A DNA stretch of 64,000 nt from Notospermus geniculatus (GCA_002633025.1 NMRB01000171.1:37003-101002), one strand, 5' to 3'. Shown: positions 1 to 10,788, counted from the first letter of the stretch. Numbers and translations are program-made. The notes: a model not told the origin generated them from the sequence alone.

Positions 1-694
1 AACCCCCCCCCCCCCCCAACGCGTCGGGAAAGCGTTCAACCATTCAGGGGACGGTAACACGGACCGAAACACCTACCGAAGAATCTGATTGGCGGAACGC
101 CTGCAGGACGCGCCGCGTACGCGCCAGTCTGTCACGGGCTTAATTTTCAATGGTGAGGAAAGTGAGTAATGAAACTGTTTTACTTTTCAGAATTCGTGAC
201 GATGATGACGGCGAAATGAGCAAACGTGAAACAATAACATTCTTTTCACAATTATCAAATTATTGAGCAGATGCGTTTATTTTGCGTCTTTGCACCATGA
301 GATGAGCGCCACGGCGTCAGATCGACCTGAGAGAGGGGGAAGCTGGCGTTTCCGGGTCGCTCCCGAACATTATTTGGTGCACAGTGAGAATGGCGTGTGG
401 CCAAGCATTGGCGCTGTGTCGTCTACCGAGGTTGACCGCCATCTATCAAATAAGGCATTCGTATGATATTGTAAATATTCACCTGATTGTTGGCATATAT
501 ACACCTAAATCGTTACATTATTGGCAGTTTTCCATTCCCTTAGAGAGAACAATATTTTCATCAACACGGTCATCAGCTACACCTCAATTATTCATAATTA
601 AGATGGCGATAGAATGACGGAACCAAGGGAGGACTGCAGAACTGACGAGGGAGTAAGGGGATGCTGTCCAAAATCGTATCAGTATTTAGTACCT

Positions 695-836
695 GGGGCC
701 ATATTCCTGCATGAAACCATCGCAACTTCGCGTGCACGCAAATCTACTTTAAGGCAGTTATAGAACAAGGCATGTGCAGAAAACAATATATACATTCACG
801 TGCTCGCAAAGTTACGAAGACTTCTTGAATATGGCC
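695..836. repeat. Fold-back (MITE-like) element
   Basis: The ends GGGGCCATATTC and GAATATGGCC are inverted copies, and the inner parts (GCAACTTCGCGTGCACG against CGTGCTCGCAAAGTTACG) also pair imperfectly. No ORF lies inside. This is a short non-autonomous DNA-transposon-like hairpin; its family is not identified. Confidence 0.6.
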
Positions 837-1367
837 ACACTGACAGGGACCTTCTTCACAGAGCTTCCTTGGGACGTGCGGGTCCGCAAGTCGGCTGGTT
901 TCCTGTCCTTTCACCATAAAGCCATATGGATGTGGAAGACGAAACCATAAAGGTGTACGGAAGTTTTGTGTGCATTTTATTGATTTACTGATGGATTCCG
1001 CAGTTATTGCCAGTCTTTGACTATGTTACGTCTGCTATGCAATGAACAAGTGCATCTTAGTGCATTTCTTTCTATCACTGCCATAAAGACGTCGAAGTGA
1101 AAAGAAAATAGCACATGTTTCCTTGATGATTTGGATTTTCGATCGTAATTTAATTGCAATAATTGAATCACGGCATTTTAAGCCGGTGATGGGTGACAGA
1201 GCAACAAAGCATCGACAGAGGAGATATTGTTTACCACGATGAGGAATCTATCAAGAATCTTTTTTTCAACATTAGCACATTCATTGCATTTTCATGTATA
1301 AATATACCACCTCCTGCATTCAGCGTGTTCTTTAACCGGTCGTTTTCAATCCATAGTGAGGTTAAGA

Positions 1368-1483
1368 AAATGAATGGTACATAGGCGTGCACGTAAACGA
1401 TACGGCAATGGCGTATACATGTATGGAGTGTGACGTCATTGTCATATTGTTTACGTTATACAGAAATGTCTTTTCTTAACCTC
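1368..1483. repeat. Fold-back element
   Basis: The left end GAGGTTAAGAAAA is answered by TTTTCTTAACCTC on the right. The inner arms (ACGTAAACGATACGGCAATGG against CATATTGTTTACGT) match more loosely. It is another small inverted-repeat element. Apart from this and the hairpin at 695-836, I see no gene in 1-1767. Confidence 0.5.
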
Positions 1484-1767
1484 TCTATTGTATAGTTCGT
1501 TTCACCAATAAGAACAACTGTATGTCGCATTAATGAGAGAACTCCATATGAAATCACTATCATAAAACTGTCCGGTTCAAACTGTGATCGAGTCTGATAA
1601 GTTTCGTAAAGGATCGGTGCTACAGTTTGGTGAAATGGCCAATTGCTTTAGCACACAATGAGTGTCCGTTGCCAAAGTTCGTACACTCAATGCAGGGATC
1701 GATATGCACGCAGCAGATTGTCTTCTACATTTACAAACTTAGTCATCTGTGCATTGTGTTTTGTTCC

Positions 1768-2358
1768 TTAACTTTCCGATTTAGCCAACTCGACCCTCTT
1801 CGTCAGATGATCATCCGTATCGAGAAATCCTGAGTCGGAATAATCCCACTCCAAAGGAATTGAATCATCCATCGATTCTTCTCCGGAAGAGGTGGAGTCG
1901 GTGAGGTCAGAGGTCGCATCAGACGACTTCCGCTCTGCTACAAGGTTGAATTCTGGGAAGAGTAGTCTGGCTATCCTCTCAGGGGAAACGTGGCTGTTGT
2001 ACTCATCCCCTCTCCATCCACGCATACCGTATCCAGTTATTTGTCGTTTTGGTTTCATTGGTGCTTGGGGGACCATCTCCGGAATCTGCATGCCGCGTGG
2101 AGTGCGGATCAAGGCTTTTTGGTCGACCTGTCCGATGCCAGATTCTTCTTCGAAGTACGCCTCATCCGCGCTTGAAGCGCTGTCGTTTCGAAAAGTACAA
2201 TCCTTTGACGTGTTCCGTACGCCCCGTGGTGAAATATTTGGTGTACGGCACACATTCGACAAGTTGGTTTTGGAGGACATGTACCACGGTGGAGGGGGAA
2301 AGCTCACGGAGGTGAAGGAACAGAGCCCTTCCCTGACGATCGCTTTTGGTGATTCCAT
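1768..2358 (-). CDS. Orphan single-exon ORF, 196 aa, function unknown
   Basis: An uninterrupted minus-strand frame runs from ATG at 2358 to the stop at 1768. The frame opens only 36 bases further upstream (in-frame TGA), so this ATG is the natural start unless an upstream exon is spliced on. The protein has no domain I recognise. It contains two RTPxxSPRG/RTPRG-like segments, an acidic serine-rich stretch (DLTDSTSSGEESMDD) near the C-terminus and an aromatic-acidic patch (LEWDYSDSGFLDTDDH). No signal peptide or membrane segment is apparent. The acidic/aromatic patch could be an interaction or activation motif, but that is a guess. It may be a small intronless gene, the last exon of a larger gene, or chance. 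Length and biased composition favour a real coding exon. Confidence 0.45.
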   Translation of the reverse strand: MESPKAIVREGLCSFTSVSFPPPPWYMSSKTNLSNVCRTPNISPRGVRNTSKDCTFRNDSASSADEAYFEEESGIGQVDQKALIRTPRGMQIPEMVPQAPMKPKRQITGYGMRGWRGDEYNSHVSPERIARLLFPEFNLVAERKSSDATSDLTDSTSSGEESMDDSIPLEWDYSDSGFLDTDDHLTKRVELAKSES

Positions 2359-3002
2359 TGTAAAGCTTCTTTTCAAGCAGTTGCTGGCGTCTTCGTGTTC
2401 CCAAAGTCAAGTTCGTTTGGTGGTATCCAACAATCGAGTACTACTCGCTAGCGATAGGTGATGCTATGATGCTACCAACAGGTTCACGATGAACTTGAGC
2501 TGAAGTGAAGAAAGTCAGGTCTGATCAGAGCACCGAACACACAGATCGGTAATCATGGATACGCTGCCGTTTTACGTAAAAATTGGTCAACGCTGCCCCA
2601 CCGATCAAATTAATAAGTAAAACAAGAAGGCGATCTTTTTTGGAAGACGCCTGAAGATTGGACACGAAGGGCGGAGGAACTTGCTCTGAGGCAAAACCTA
2701 CCTATTCCTTATCGCAATACATTTTCCTTCTTCACCACGTCCCGCATGTGCAGGAGTTCCCTACGAGGACAACCGTTTGGTCCTGTGAATGAACACTGAG
2801 TGATCCACCCCAAAAAATCATGGGTATTTTCAGAACGAAATTGACCTGCCCCGAGAAATGGATCTCATTGTGGATAAGCCTATTCGGTGCTGCCATGTTC
2901 AGCAGCAATACAAAAGGCGAGGGGATTGTTTTTTTGTTCTCGAATCATTGGACAACAAACCTACATTTGATCCTTCGCGCGATAGTCGCCGGACACGGTC
3001 AA

Positions 3003-3123
3003 TAGGGAGGTTTCGCAAGCGCCCGGTTAGGCCCTACGACGATGTTTATCTATTGTGGGGTACACCCAAACAATAGATAAACGTCTTCGTATGGCCTAAC
3101 CGGGCGCTTGCGAATCCTCCCTA
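3003..3123. repeat. Fold-back MITE, TAGGGAGG ends, family A
   Basis: Arms of about 54 bases (3003-3056 and 3070-3123) are near-perfect inverted copies that start TAGGGAGGTTTCGCAAGCG and end CGCTTGCGAATCCTCCCTA. They are separated by a loop of about 13 bases. TA lies at both outer ends, consistent with a TA target duplication. A truncated relative sits at 19415-19506. Confidence 0.8.
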
Positions 3124-3542
3124 GTGTTTTCTGACATACCACTTTTGTTCAAATTCATGTTCAGGACCGACAGAGCTTATGTGTAGGGGATCCGCCTGTA
3201 GGCCGAAGTTCATTCTTCTTTGGAGTGCTGCAGCACAGTCTTTATACGATTTTGTCATCATTTTTTTGCACGGGGGCGCCATCCTGGTGACTCCAGTTAC
3301 GTTCTTCCTAGGCCTCAGTAGGATTATATAACTCTAGATGTCGTATTTTTTCACAAATATATGAGTGAATAAGAACTTTAGTACACATGTAGTGTTTGGG
3401 AGATATATTGGATTTTGTACGATCAAGGGTAGGCGTTCCCCAGTTGTACGGGTTACCCTCCTTCATGGTTTCGGCTTCTCCTGCCACAACTGGTTGATAC
3501 GGTAAGGGAGGTGAGGTGAGTAAAGTAATGCCCCAATCACAC

Positions 3543-3684
3543 TAGGGAGGTTGAGATCAACGACTTATCACGGATCCTTATACTTATACGGATCGAAATG
3601 TACACAAAATTTGTCCTCATTGTACAGAATTCTATCCGTATACGTTTTAGGATCCGTGGTAAGTCGCTGATCTCAACCTCCCTA
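3543..3684. repeat. Fold-back MITE, TAGGGAGG ends, family B
   Basis: The termini TAGGGAGGTTGAGATCA and TGATCTCAACCTCCCTA flank an imperfect hairpin (ACGGATCC...GGATCCGT inside). It shares only the outermost 10 bases with the element at 3003. Outside it, CCCCAATCACACT (from 3531) and AGTGTGACAGGCC (to about 3930) are weakly inverted, so it may be nested in a larger hAT-like element. Confidence 0.7.
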
Positions 3685-4590
3685 TTGAGCTTGTTCTCAG
3701 TAGGCCTATGTTCTTGAAAATTTTGCCGAACGGGCTCAAACTGTGTGCGAACGGAGTGGACGTAGTGGCAACTTTTTACAGTCTTTTTACGAACTTCATG
3801 GACGGGAAGGGTTCTCCAGAACACCGAGGCGTTATTTGGCCAAGGGTTAGGCCTACACGTTCTAGCCCGTTTTACGATTTTTTAGGACGGGGCAGGACGT
3901 TTTGAGAACTACTCCAGTGTGACAGGCCCTTTAAGCCACGTGGTGCCCATGAGTCTGCCTGAATACAACCACCTCTCTCTCCTTTTGTCTTTATCTTATT
4001 TAACCTCTCCAAACATTCAATTGTATGCAAACAAACGGAGCCACCGAAAAACCCTGTAATCCTAATTAAGGGACTCTGTAATTAATTAGGAGTCTGGCAA
4101 GTGTGCATGAGACCGTGTCTCACAGACGTAGGCCTATCTACACAATTAAAACAATATTGTCGGATCACAGCCAACAGATCACCGACCTCCACTTACGTCA
4201 TCGCATCTGTAGCCAATGATTACTAGCCTCTAGGTGTTAGAAGGTTAGATTGTATGTGTAAACACACTGATGGGTGGATTATACCGACGTGTAGCCTAAG
4301 GAGACATTCACACACAACTCGTCTTCACAAGTAGGAACACCAAAATTCTTGTCACGAAATGGCGGCTGCGGAGGACTTAAACACTCGAAGAACTTGTCCT
4401 GGTAAGTGCATCGGATTTTATCCCTTTAGATCCCCAGGCCTACACATGATTTTGTGATGAATACTCAGTTGTTGTGACTTGCTTGCGCTTGATGATCATT
4501 CAGTAAGCCCAGTAGGAATGCAGGGTACAACTCGACGTGAATGTAGGCCTAGGCCCTAAGGTGCCGCTCCCGTGGAAGTTGTTCAGCTAG

Positions 4591-5461
4591 TTTTTCACCA
4601 GTCACCAGTCATTTTTCTGCCTGTCATTTCAAAGATTATAGAAATTTGGCTTAGATTCAAAACATACCAGTTTAAAGATGATTTTATAATGTATTAGGGG
4701 TGGATTTTAGCATTCTGGCAATGTCTGGTGAATGTAAGTTAAAACCAAAAGGAATTTCGGAGTGGAGGATTTGTATCTGGATCCTACGGTGGCCCGTAAG
4801 GAATATTTTAGTTTTGCTCTTGAAATTTGAAATCTTCATTTTCTCATATATTCACGCAACTTAATACATTTTTGATTGAAATGTGCTGGCCCAGTGATAT
4901 TTCACTGATAGTGATATACTGTAATGAGATGCACCTTTCGGGGGGGGGCACATCGTTTTGCATTGCCTACATGTCATGCATGTGCCTGTAGAAAACAAAC
5001 ACGTGTCCGTTATCCACGCACTTGCTATAGGCCCTAAGCACATGCTCTGGCTGCAGGGGTCCTACTAAATTGAGACAACAAGCGTTCATGCCATGTGATG
5101 TGATGAGGCCCGAGTGGGTTTGGAATTGACCTTCACTAGGCCAAGGCCTAAATTTATGGAATTAAGACTCAAAGTGGGTGTAATTGCTGAATTATGGATA
5201 AGAAGGTGATGCCAAGGGTGCAAGGTGTTCCACAAGTTTGTGAACTCGAGCCCCTTTAATGTCAGCACAGCCCCCTCTGCCCCGTTTGCGCATACTCAAT
5301 AAAGGCTGTCCGCCATCTTCCAATAAATCAGGTCGTTTGTTTACAAAGGACCAGTCCCAAATGTGATTTGACCTCTACCATCAAAATTGAAATGTGCCGA
5401 ATGGGCTACCGTATAATTTCCAGAATGACTGGCAGAAAAATGACTGGTGACTGGCGAAAAA
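4591..5461. repeat. Inverted repeat pair about 0.8 kb apart, possible non-autonomous transposon
   Basis: The left arm (4591-4629) carries CACCAGTCACCAGTCATTTT. The right arm (5422-5461) carries the inverse, AAAATGACTGGTGACTGG, with further matching sequence on both sides. The enclosed 0.8 kb has no transposase-like ORF. It may be one element with subterminal repeats of the ATGACTGGC word, or two separate insertions. Confidence 0.45.
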
Positions 5462-5800
5462 ATGACTGGCGGAATCACTCCCAATCTCTTTATGGCCTAC
5501 ACACCGCGACTGTGCTTATGTCCACATGCTGTAGGCCTACCAAGTAGGCCAAGTTCAGCGATTTGTAACATACGGTGCTGTATTTTGCTGTCATTTGGCA
5601 ATTACACTCACGCTGGTTATGGCTTCGAACAAACTCGGACACATCAATGCAAAGATGTGTCCAGCAGGCCCTTCCATGAACCCCACAATTGAAAATGACT
5701 TTGGACTTGATAGACACTGTGGCTGCACACAGATTATCACTATACCCGTTGCACTAAATCGATTCTTTCCTATTGAACAGCACCTGACACACGTTTCGAT

Positions 5801-5968
5801 ATGCCCAATCGTCCCACTACATCCCGTCGACCACTCCGCGCAAGGACGAAGTTCTCACCGAAGGTGACGGAACGATTCGAAGCCGCCTACAAGGCAAACA
5901 AGTATCTCTCGAAATCGACGAGAAAGGAGTTAGCCGATGCGACAGGCGTGGAAGAGGAAAAAATACGG
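5801..5968 (+). CDS. Pax-type homeobox gene, exon 1 (homeodomain residues 1-46)
   Basis: The ATG at 5801 is the first in a frame that opens after a TGA a short way upstream. The exon encodes 56 residues and ends at a GTAAGG donor exactly after homeodomain position 46. The homeodomain begins near residue 11. Hallmarks in this half are R5, F8, F16, Y25, L26, L34 and I45 (residues RTKFSPKVTERFEAAYKANK followed by YLSKSTRKELADATGVEEEK). A homeodomain intron at 46/47 is typical of PRD-class genes. No paired-domain exon was recognised upstream, so the gene is either paired-less or its N-terminal exon lies elsewhere. The product should be a nuclear DNA-binding regulator. Confidence 0.85.
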
Positions 5969-6226
5969 GTAAGGAGTGCAAATCGACCATTTAGTCCATC
6001 CTCCCACAGCAGAGGTTTTTACCTCGCTCCTCTTCATCCGCTCACTTTTGTCTGCGGTGACGAAGGGAGCGAGCAGTAACAACGCCTGATATTCTCAGGA
6101 TGATTTAGTCGGCCAACAGTGGGATTTGACTCATCTGCTAGCTTCCTATGAAAAGATACACTAATGAAGATTGTTCGGGTAAATCTTTCACAAAAGGTAA
6201 TCTATATGTCTCATTTGTTTCTATAG

Positions 6227-7108
6227 GTCTGGTTCAGCAACCATCGCCGTCGAGATGCAAATGCCCTTAAGAGATGCAGCTCTAGCGGAGGCTTCTCATC
6301 CAGTGCCAAACCCCAAACTGCTGATAGCCATGAAACGTTCTCAAACCACTATCTCAGCGCACTAATTAAGAATCGACCCAACAACACTCAAAGAAGTTTA
6401 CAAGTTAACGGTCTCGCGGAGGACGAATTTCGTTACAATTCTTTGAATGACGTTGCAGAAATGCCAGACAGAAATGCCAGAAAAATAGCGTCACAGCCGT
6501 TTGCAAATGCTCCGGATTCAATTCAAGCATCCTGTAATATTCTCCCTGAGGTAACCATTGATAAGGTGACTTCCGCAGCTCAAAGAAACCAATTCCAAGG
6601 ATCGTTCGACCAGGTTATCACGACGATGCCGTACACGTACGCCTGTCCTCAGGGAGCAGCTCTAATCCCGTCCATGACATTGCCCGTTCAAAGTCAAATA
6701 AAGCTCGCTCCGATGATTTATGCAGGACCAATCTCAAGTGTTATACAACAGCAGCCTTCAGTGACTTATCAACTACAGCCTTGCCGATACCAGTACCAGT
6801 ACCTTCAACCTGCACCACCAGCCTTTGAATCACAACCCGAGATGGAGCCAAACCGCTTTCCTCCACCAACGAAGGTGTCCAAACGCCCCAGACGACCCAA
6901 CTGCACAGCCCGACGCCCTCTTTTCCAAACGATGCGTAAAATCCGCCAAGATTTCTTGAATACGGGATCACACCCAGGCCGATCCGGGAAGCGTCTGCCT
7001 ATGTCCTTACTGGATGACCTACTGGATGATTTGGTTGAGGACTCTGTCCCTGGCTCTCCAATGAGTGGTGTCTTCCCTTTGAACATTGATTCGGATTCTG
7101 ATCACTGA
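6227..7108 (+). CDS. Pax-type homeobox gene, exon 2 (recognition helix and C-terminus)
   Basis: The exon starts in phase 0 after TTTCTATAG and begins VWFSNHRRRDANALKR, giving V47, W48, F49, S50, N51 and R53. Serine at position 50 is the Pax-type recognition residue. W48/F49/N51/R53 are the near-invariant DNA contacts. H52 and R54-R55 are unusual against the common R52-A54-K55. The remaining 270 or so residues are low-complexity, rich in P, Q and S, with a basic block (KVSKRPRRPNCTARRPL) and an acidic end (NIDSDSDH). No OAR or octapeptide motif was found. The total protein is 349 aa. I cannot assign it to a named family: lancelet-specific PRD-class genes (Aprd and others) or divergent Pax-derived genes are both possible. 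Confidence 0.85.
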   Translation, partial: VWFSNHRRRDANALKRCSSSGGFSSSAKPQTADSHETFSNHYLSALIKNRPNNTQRSLQVNGLAEDEFRYNSLNDVAEMPDRNARKIASQPFANAPDSIQASCNILPEVTIDKVTSAAQRNQFQGSFDQVITTMPYTYACPQGAALIPSMTLPVQSQIKLAPMIYAGPISSVIQQQPSVTYQLQPCRYQYQYLQPAPPAFESQPEMEPNRFPPPTKVSKRPRRPNCTARRPLFQTMRKIRQDFLNTGSHPGRSGKRLPMSLLDDLLDDLVEDSVPGSPMSGVFPLNIDSDSDH

Positions 7109-7626
7109 TATCGAGTTCGCCAGTTCGGTACAGACTGAATACGAACATTTCGTGGACATTACAAGTCCATTCACTCATGTGCATATTTCTACGGTGCTCC
7201 GTGTAACTTCGTATGCCGAACTATTAAAGCCCCACTGTATTGAATTTGAAAAGCACAAATCATCGCCCCCATTCTCGACGTCCGTGCACGACGTCAGTGT
7301 AGTGTAAAATGCACTACGCTCCATCTGAATACATTAGAGTTCTCCCTGTCGTTTTTTCTAATCTGTGCTGAAAACTAGGCCTTGATTCTCTGAAGTTGGT
7401 ATGGAGGCAAGCATTTTGGGCACCTAAGGAGGCCATGAGACCTCTATGTGCACTCTCCTAACATTTTGAAAATATCGTAAAATTCAATACAGCGGGGCTT
7501 TAAGCGAAGTTGAATTGAAAATGTCAGGCGCTCTAACGTCGCCCAACATCCATGTGCATTTCAGCTACAATTTCACTTCATGGCAAAATTCCACATCAAT
7601 ATTTTCATTTCCTTGTGTAAAGAAAC

Positions 7627-7632
7627 AATAAA
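7627..7632 (+). terminator. Candidate polyadenylation signal of the homeobox gene
   Basis: AATAAA lies about 520 bases after the stop codon at 7108, followed by GT/T-rich sequence. This would give a 3' UTR of roughly 0.53 kb. It is the first canonical hexamer I noticed downstream. Confidence 0.45.
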
Positions 7633-7649
7633 GATGTGACGTGTTACAT

Positions 7650-8750
7650 AAATAGTAATTCCAGTAGTTAATTTTTACACCCCTCAGCCACCGGTGTGAC
7701 AAGAGAAGCCCTGGAGACCGACCATTTCATGAAATTGGAAAATACCATGCGGGTTGTGAAGCTGGAACTGCTTTCATCTTAAAAACTAGTCAAGACTTCA
7801 ACTTTGGGGTTTTGTTTTGTTTATTTCATCAACTACACATACAGCTATGTTCCAGTCCCTGGGGTAGGGGTCGGGTGTGCACGTCAGCTGCATCACTCTA
7901 GCAATAAGTTAGACATAAATAAAACAGAAAAGTAATCAACAACCAATCAGCAGGACAGACAACCCAATGGGTTGATTCCCATATCGGGTATCGATATGGT
8001 GATGAAATTAAAATGGGTTTGGAACATGGCTAGGATCATGCTTTGCGTACGTACGACAAGCATAGAATGAGAATTATATTCTGCATCGAAAATTATCAGT
8101 CAGTTCGACGTCCACGGCCAGTATAGTAAATCTTTGATATATAGCACCATACGAATTGCATAGACTTAATCAACCACACAAGATTATGAAACTTTAATAC
8201 ATCGAGGCTATGTTACATCATAAAGGGTTAACTTTGAACCCACCAGCTCATGGGACCATCTTGCTTGAATAAGTTCGAAAATGACTGCAAGATGGCAAGA
8301 AAAATAAATTAATGTTAACATTATTGTAGTCTTCTCTCAGTAACTAAGTTCTATCTATCTAAATTACACTAAATTCGTCTCTCAAAAAGCTTGATTGTAT
8401 GTCCTATTATGTACACATTGTATACACACGTAGGCCTACAGTGAGTGCTATATTAACGTCTGCCGCCGTCATTTGCCCGTTTGCGTTGCGTTGCTCCATA
8501 TCAAGAAATATCAAAATGAAATCCGATGCAGGTCATGCCAGCATGCCGACAGAGATGCAACGAATGCGCATGCGTCTTAATATTTTGATAAATCGAATGG
8601 AGGGACGCTCGCAAGATCACGACATGTTGTTAACGGTCTTCTTCAGCGTCTAATTGGCCAAGCGCGCTTTGTTCTCTTATAAAACCCAATTATGTACAAT
8701 CCAGTGTCTGATTGGGATTCTGCTATATGTCATGACCTTGGGTGCATCTT
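7650..8750. other. Convergent intergenic region between homeobox and PDZ genes
   Basis: Nothing recognisable as coding or RNA was found. It lies between the 3' end of the plus-strand homeobox gene and the 3' end of the minus-strand PDZ gene, so it should carry the 3' UTR of the latter. ATTAAA variants on the minus strand (at 8749-8754, overlapping the stop, and near 8185) are weak polyadenylation candidates only. Confidence 0.4.
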
Positions 8751-8754
8751 TTAA

Positions 8755-8935
8755 TTAGAAATCAGAGGCTTCCACTTCCCTTTCCAGGGCCGTGAATGAC
8801 CTTGACTGTTTTTCTTGGTAATGGCTCTCGGTGGTTGTCTGTTGTGCCGGCCCGCCGCCAGGGGTAGACTCCGACTGCTTGATCATCTGCCACGCGTATG
8901 ATTTGGTGAAATCCATGTTGCCGTCTCCGCTAGAG
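8755..8935 (-). CDS. Minus-strand PDZ gene, terminal exon
   Basis: Read on the minus strand, the exon starts after TTCCTCCTTCCAG at 8935 and ends with TAA at 8755-8757. It is 1 + 60 codons, matching the phase 2 left by the exon at 10789-11320. It encodes SGDGNMDFTKSYAWQMIKQS and, after a glycine/threonine linker, EKQSRSFTALEREVEASDF and the stop. The QSRSFxxLE segment parallels QSRSFRLLQ in the plus-strand paralog. That similarity, the phase fit and the ZM-like motif just upstream in the protein place this as the C-terminus of an ALP/ZASP-type PDZ protein. The protein ends without a LIM domain, unlike typical PDLIM family members; a LIM-containing isoform would need exons that I do not see here. 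Confidence 0.85.
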
Positions 8936-9573
8936 CTGGAAGGAGGAAATAAGAACGATGAAGATAATACGTAGAATTACGTGATGCCTAGAGAGATTTA
9001 CTATTTGGCAGATCATTATCGAAGTGTAATCGCCAAAATGAATTAGTTATATGCATCACAGTTGAACTATTCTCATTTTGTCCGTCAGGCAAAGAGAGTG
9101 GCATTCAACCAAACAAAGGAAAACTACCACAACACAAAGAAATGACGAGAGATGTAGTCAGGTGCCAAATGGTATTCTGTGGGAATGGTATTCTGTCGCC
9201 CCGCATACATGTAAACAAGTCAAACAAACTGAAAGCGCCTTGGCAATATCGAAATCCACGCCTTTTTACAATACCGTATCTGAACATCGTTTGACAACTA
9301 TGACGTCACTAGAAACAAACACTTCAAGACACTAAAAGTTAAATCAACAAACCAAGTGGCGTATATCAAGAAAAAAGTAGAATAGATTCTACCTGTCTTC
9401 ACCAACAGAATGGGAATGGTAAACGTAAATGCAACACTTTTTGTATAGGGATCAAACCATGCAGACTGAGGACCATGCATATGGTGTACATGTACATGGT
9501 ACAGTGTACGTAAACCACACAGTGCATCGACGGAACTCTTTCAGTCACACCTTCTGCTTGGTACCAAACTTAC

Positions 9574-9600
9574 CTCCGGTAATAAACGTTTGAAAACGCC
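9574..9600 (-). CDS. Candidate 27-bp microexon of the minus PDZ gene
   Basis: On the minus strand a pyrimidine-rich tract ending GACATTTAG is followed by 27 bases and then GTAAGT. The 27 bases are phase 2 to phase 2, so they can be included or skipped without frame change between the exons at 10789 and 8935. They would add the residues AFSNVYYR plus a split codon. Acceptor, donor, length divisible by three and phase all fit, but no transcript evidence is available. Confidence 0.5.
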
Positions 9601-10426
9601 CTAAATGTCAGACCAGAGAAGAGAAATAAACAAAATGATACCGCCGACTTATAGTGGAAATATTTCGATATATTCCAAACAACACCAAGCAACACCATGA
9701 CCGCATCAGGCTGCACTCAGATCAACCCGACTGCATGTAATGTACGTGAACACGTATTACATTTTGTCTTGTTCGAAGTTTTGTGGCCGTATCTTTGATA
9801 TCTCAACATAAAAGTCGGGGTTATGAAAACAATAATTCTCATAACTGGTTGGGTGAGGAAGGGAAGCAATAACGAAAAGCAGGGTCTAAGCGTAAAGGAA
9901 TACCTAAATCTACTGACCTTGTGTCTAAAGCAGGCAACGCTAGGTCAAATTCTACTTGAAGACTGGACTGACATGACTGTGTGCAAGGGCAACACACGAG
10001 TAGTTCGTTCAAATCTTAGACAAATCCACTCACAGGAACTCCGGCTCAAATGATAATGTGAACTAAACTTCGGTAGACAGAAGCACAGTGATCAGTGATC
10101 GTGGTTGGTAAGTGTACCCGCCCGGAGAGCAAGGGGTGCTAGTCCCTCATTCCTACTTCACCTATGATATAATCAGGGGTATGGGACGAAGGGCTGAGAA
10201 CCTTGCAAGACGGTCAAACCCCGGCAAAGAAATCCCCGATCATGTACATGTACATTCATTACATGGTGGGGATGACGTAGCCTTGACTGGGGGACTCGTG
10301 TTCGCTAACACTAAGACCTGATGAGGCAAATTTTGTTCTCAAGGTATATGTACATGTGTATCTTCTATAGTGGAACAGATATCCAATAAAAAGCACAAAG
10401 AACGACACACAAAATGATATATTAAT

Positions 10427-10601
10427 ACGAAGGGTCGTCGCCGAATTTCACAAATTTTCGACCCCAACCGGGGTCTTCCTCAGGCACTTTCTAGTCGAGC
10501 TACCAGAAGTTCGAAGTTCGAAGCTCAACTAGAAAATGCCTGGCCTGAGGAAGACCCCGGTTGGGGTCGAAAATTTGTGAAATTCGGAGACGACCCTTCG
10601 T
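10427..10601. repeat. Fold-back element with GACCCCGGTTGGGGTC arms
   Basis: The left arm contains CGACCCCAACCGGGGTCTTC and the right arm its inverse, with ACGAAGGGTCG at the outer ends. Between the arms is a second small inverted motif (AGTTCGAAGTTCGAAGCTC). The related element at 12656-12825 is its duplicate. Half-elements and variants occur at 30324-30420, 32255-32400, 41035-41335 and 43640-43690. Confidence 0.8.
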
Positions 10602-10788
10602 TCAATAGTGGAACCATTCTGCAGCAGTAACGCGATTCTCAGCGGACTGTCCTTCGTCATGTTATAAGCTACATCTCCTTTGCCCTACAGGTTATCACGG
10701 TCTTCGAAGTATCGCTGTGCAGTGGACATTCTCATTCGACTCAGGTCGGACCTGTTCTCAGCCCTTCAGTGTTTCTATGAATACTTAC

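Larger units (their letters stand above)
2377..5800. other. Intergenic region with fold-back repeats
   Basis: No convincing ORF, RNA gene or splice-site-bounded exon was found here. It holds the hairpins at 3003-3123 and 3543-3684 and the inverted-repeat pair at 4591-5461, annotated separately. The rest is AT-rich single-copy-looking DNA and should include the homeobox promoter close to 5800. Confidence 0.5.

Noticed and set aside
1892-2461. Plus-strand ORF of 189 codons opposite the orphan gene
   Set aside because: The minus-strand frame has more protein-like composition and a clear start. Only one strand is likely real, and the minus was preferred.
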